Source: Methylomonas sp. ZR1
GTDB lineage: Bacteria > Pseudomonadota > Gammaproteobacteria > Methylococcales > Methylomonadaceae
Length of the DNA: 64,000 bases
Direction: 5' to 3'
Assembly: GCF_013141865.1 (NCBI RefSeq)
Contig: NZ_RCST01000001.1
Location: 3,906,001-3,970,000, forward strand
Made by a program: the position numbers and the translations under genes. The notes beneath the pieces were generated by a model. That model saw only the letters and a list, made by a program, of their open reading frames with translations. It had not been told where the DNA came from and did not search any database. Below, one piece after another: positions 62,006 to 64,000 of this stretch; the first letter of the stretch is position 1; each line of letters begins with the position of its first letter.

Positions 62006-62068
62006 CCGCTGCGTTTTTTGGCTACACCCAGGTTTTACCTGGATTCTAGCCGGATTTGCCGGCAGCGG
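62006..62068 (+). promoter_or_regulatory. Structured leader upstream of aceE
   Basis: An outer stem CCGCTGC (62006-62012) / GCAGCGG (62062-62068) encloses a hairpin CCAGG-TTTTA-CCTGG (62028-62042) and a second one, GCCGG / CCGGC, near 62049-62063. It ends 78 bases before the aceE ATG. It could be an RNA control element or a decayed interspersed palindrome. No known riboswitch class was recognised. Confidence 0.3.
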
Positions 62069-62146
62069 ATTACTAAAAAAATATGCTCAAACCAGCCATT
62101 TCGGGTATCCTTTTTAAGCTAATCCAACGTTTTCCAAGGTTCCGTA

Positions 62147-64000
62147 ATGACCAACAATACCGATATTGCCGCCAAACACGATATTGATCCTGCTGAAACC
62201 CTAGAATGGATGGAGGCACTGCAAGCGGTGATAGAAAAAGAAGGCGGCGACCGCGCCAGTTTTCTGATTGAAACCCTGCTCAGTACCGCCAGACAAGCCG
62301 GCATGGACATTCCGTTCTCGGCTAATACGCCTTACATCAACACCATCCCGATAGATAGGCAACCCAAATTTCCCGGCAACACCGACATCGAACGCACCAT
62401 CCGCTCTTACGTGCGCTGGAATGCGATGATGATGGTGTTGCGCGCCAACAAATACACCAATGTCGGCGGCCATATCGCCAGTTTCGCTTCCGCCGTCACC
62501 TTATACGATGTCGGGCAAAATCATTTCTGGAACGCCCCCTCGGACAAACACGGCGGCGACCTGATTTTCTCGCAAGGTCATTCCGCGCCCGGCACTTATG
62601 CTCACGCCTTCTTGCTGGGCCGCTTGAGCGAAGAGCAAATGGACAGCTTTAGACAAGAAGTCGGCGGCAACGGCTTATCGTCTTACCCGCACCCGTGGTT
62701 GATGCCGGACTTCTGGCAATTCCCCACCGTATCGATGGGCCTTGGCCCGATCATGGCAATCTACCAAGCCCGCTTCATGCGCTACATGCAAAACCGCGGC
62801 TTTGCCAACACCGAAGGCCGTAAAGTCTGGGCCTTCCTGGGCGACGGCGAAACCGACGAACCGGAAACTCTGGGCGCGATCGGCATGGCAGGCCGGGAAA
62901 AACTGGATAACCTGATTTTCGTCGTCAACTGCAACCTGCAACGTCTGGACGGCCCGGTACGCGGCAACGGCAAAATCATTCAGGAACTGGAAGCCAACTT
63001 CCGCGGCGCCAACTGGAATGTCATCAAAGTAATCTGGGGCCGGCGCTGGGACGCGATTCTGTCCCGCGACAAGGACGGTTTGGTGGTTAAACGCATGATG
63101 GAATGCGTGGACGGCGATTACCAAACCTTCAAATCCAAGGACGGCGCCTACGTCCGGGAAAAATTCTTCAACACCCCCGAACTGCAGGAACTAGTCAAGG
63201 ATTACACCGACCGCGACATCTGGGAATTGAATCGCGGCGGCCACGACCCGATCAAAGTCTTCGCGGCCTTCAACGCGGCGGTCAACCATACCGGTCAGCC
63301 CACCGTGGTTCTGGCTAAAACCATCAAAGGTTACGGGATGGGCGACTCAGGACAAGCGCAAAACACCAGCCATCAGCAAAAGAAGATGAGCATGGAATCG
63401 ATCAAATACATCCGCGACCGCTATCAATTGCCGGTCAGCGACGAAGAATTGATCAATCTGCCCTACCTGCGTTTCGCGGAAGACTCCGCCGAACTGAATT
63501 ACCTGCGCCAACGCCGCGTCGATCTGGGCGGTTATCTGCCGGCTCGCCGCGCCAAGTCCTACCCGCTCGAAGTACCGGCCTTATCCGCTTTCAAAGCGCT
63601 ATTGGACGGCACCGGCGAAGGTCACGAGATTTCCACCACCATGGCCTTTGTGCGCATTTTGAACATCCTGGTCAAGGACAAACAAATCGGTAAGCGCGTA
63701 GTACCGATTGTCCCGGACGAGTCGCGCACCTTCGGTATGGAAGGCATGTTCCGGCAATTGGGTATCTGGTCGCAAGTCGGCCAGCTTTACACCCCGCAAG
63801 ACGCCGAACAATTGATGTTTTACAAGGAAGACAAGCACGGCCAAGTGTTACAGGAGGGTATCAACGAAGCCGGCGGTTTGTGCGACTGGATCGCCGCCGG
63901 CACTGCGTATTCGACCCACGGCGTACCGATGATTCCCTTTTTCATCTATTACTCGATGTTCGGTTTCCAACGGGTCGGCGACCTGATTTGGGCCGCGGCC
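62147..64000 (+). CDS. aceE: Pyruvate dehydrogenase E1 component (partial, runs off the window)
   Basis: An open frame of 618 codons starts at ATG 62147 and is still open at the window end. It is the homodimeric E1 type of gammaproteobacteria (about 885-890 residues), so about 70% is present. Landmarks: EWMEALQAVIEKEGGDRA near the N-terminus, the active-site His in FSQGHSAPGTYAH, the thiamin-diphosphate motif FLGDGETDEPE running to VVNCNLQRLDGPVRG (G-D-G...N-C-N), and VPDESRTFGMEGMFRQ later. It decarboxylates pyruvate and passes the acetyl group to E2. Codon use is like the chromosome core. aceF is expected downstream, outside the window. Confidence 0.97.
   Translation, partial: MTNNTDIAAKHDIDPAETLEWMEALQAVIEKEGGDRASFLIETLLSTARQAGMDIPFSANTPYINTIPIDRQPKFPGNTDIERTIRSYVRWNAMMMVLRANKYTNVGGHIASFASAVTLYDVGQNHFWNAPSDKHGGDLIFSQGHSAPGTYAHAFLLGRLSEEQMDSFRQEVGGNGLSSYPHPWLMPDFWQFPTVSMGLGPIMAIYQARFMRYMQNRGFANTEGRKVWAFLGDGETDEPETLGAIGMAGREKLDNLIFVVNCNLQRLDGPVRGNGKIIQELEANFRGANWNVIKVIWGRRWDAILSRDKDGLVVKRMMECVDGDYQTFKSKDGAYVREKFFNTPELQELVKDYTDRDIWELNRGGHDPIKVFAAFNAAVNHTGQPTVVLAKTIKGYGMGDSGQAQNTSHQQKKMSMESIKYIRDRYQLPVSDEELINLPYLRFAEDSAELNYLRQRRVDLGGYLPARRAKSYPLEVPALSAFKALLDGTGEGHEISTTMAFVRILNILVKDKQIGKRVVPIVPDESRTFGMEGMFRQLGIWSQVGQLYTPQDAEQLMFYKEDKHGQVLQEGINEAGGLCDWIAAGTAYSTHGVPMIPFFIYYSMFGFQRVGDLIWAAA

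Overview
This window looks like chromosomal DNA from a hopanoid-producing gammaproteobacterium, most like a methanotroph of the Methylomonas/Methylobacter type. That is inference. It rests on the gene orders aroK-aroB-damX-like and speD-osmC-crp, a hopanoid-type MMPL/RND transporter (HpnN), a VPLPAA-type PEP-CTERM protein, and many GGGAGAGGG-type intergenic palindromes. No rRNA, tRNA, CRISPR array or intact transposase was seen.

Region 1 (1-9966, all minus strand) is an exopolysaccharide locus. In transcription order it holds an undecaprenyl-phosphate sugar transferase, a dead toxin-antitoxin pair, a VanZ-like protein, a Wzx-type flippase, a hexapeptide acyltransferase, a beta-helix protein, an SGNH esterase, a Wzy-like polymerase and a glycosyltransferase cut by the window edge. 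Genes from 1 to about 6.5 kb are visibly AT-richer than the rest, as in horizontally exchanged polysaccharide loci. The 6.9-8.5 kb stretch is a graveyard. It holds an MntA/HepT-type nucleotidyltransferase-HEPN pair destroyed by a frameshift, a stop codon and a 135-bp MITE-like insertion, followed by at least four families of palindromic repeats.

Region 2 (10.2-21.1 kb, plus strand) is housekeeping: pyrF, a DUF559 nuclease gene bracketed by inverted GGGAGAGG repeat pairs, aroK-aroB-AAA/SPOR protein, hemE, a YjbQ-like gene, a DUF411 metal protein, and a three-gene cassette resembling wbpV-wbpL-wbpM (reductase, polyprenyl-phosphate HexNAc-1-P transferase, 4,6-dehydratase).

Region 3 (21.2-28.5 kb, minus strand) is a membrane cluster: methyltransferase, motA-motB, hpnN-like transporter, Ca2+/Na+ exchanger and uppP. 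Region 4 (28.8-38.2 kb) has an APH/P-loop kinase fusion, small unknown envelope proteins, a PAP2-dgkA pair and a 1347-residue membrane protein that appears to be an internal duplication of an entire membrane module. Region 5 (38.3-44.2 kb) has an ankyrin-mpl-SelW/Rdx-Ser/Thr kinase run on the minus strand, then apaG-apaH and a Spy-like periplasmic protein on the plus strand. Region 6 (44.3-53.5 kb) has speD-osmC, divergent crp, an RND efflux pump with its adaptor and a divergent TetR regulator, a dienelactone hydrolase and an MFS transporter.

Region 7 (53.7-64.0 kb) has a PAS-GGDEF diguanylate cyclase, an M23-like protein, a BamE/SmpA-like lipoprotein, selO, a LapA-type retention-module protein, a PEP-CTERM protein whose 3' end is frameshifted by a 10-bp tandem duplication, and the first 618 codons of aceE. 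A recurring theme is the cell envelope: undecaprenyl-phosphate priming (two different enzyme classes), UppP recycling, muropeptide recycling (Mpl), hopanoid transport and surface adhesion.
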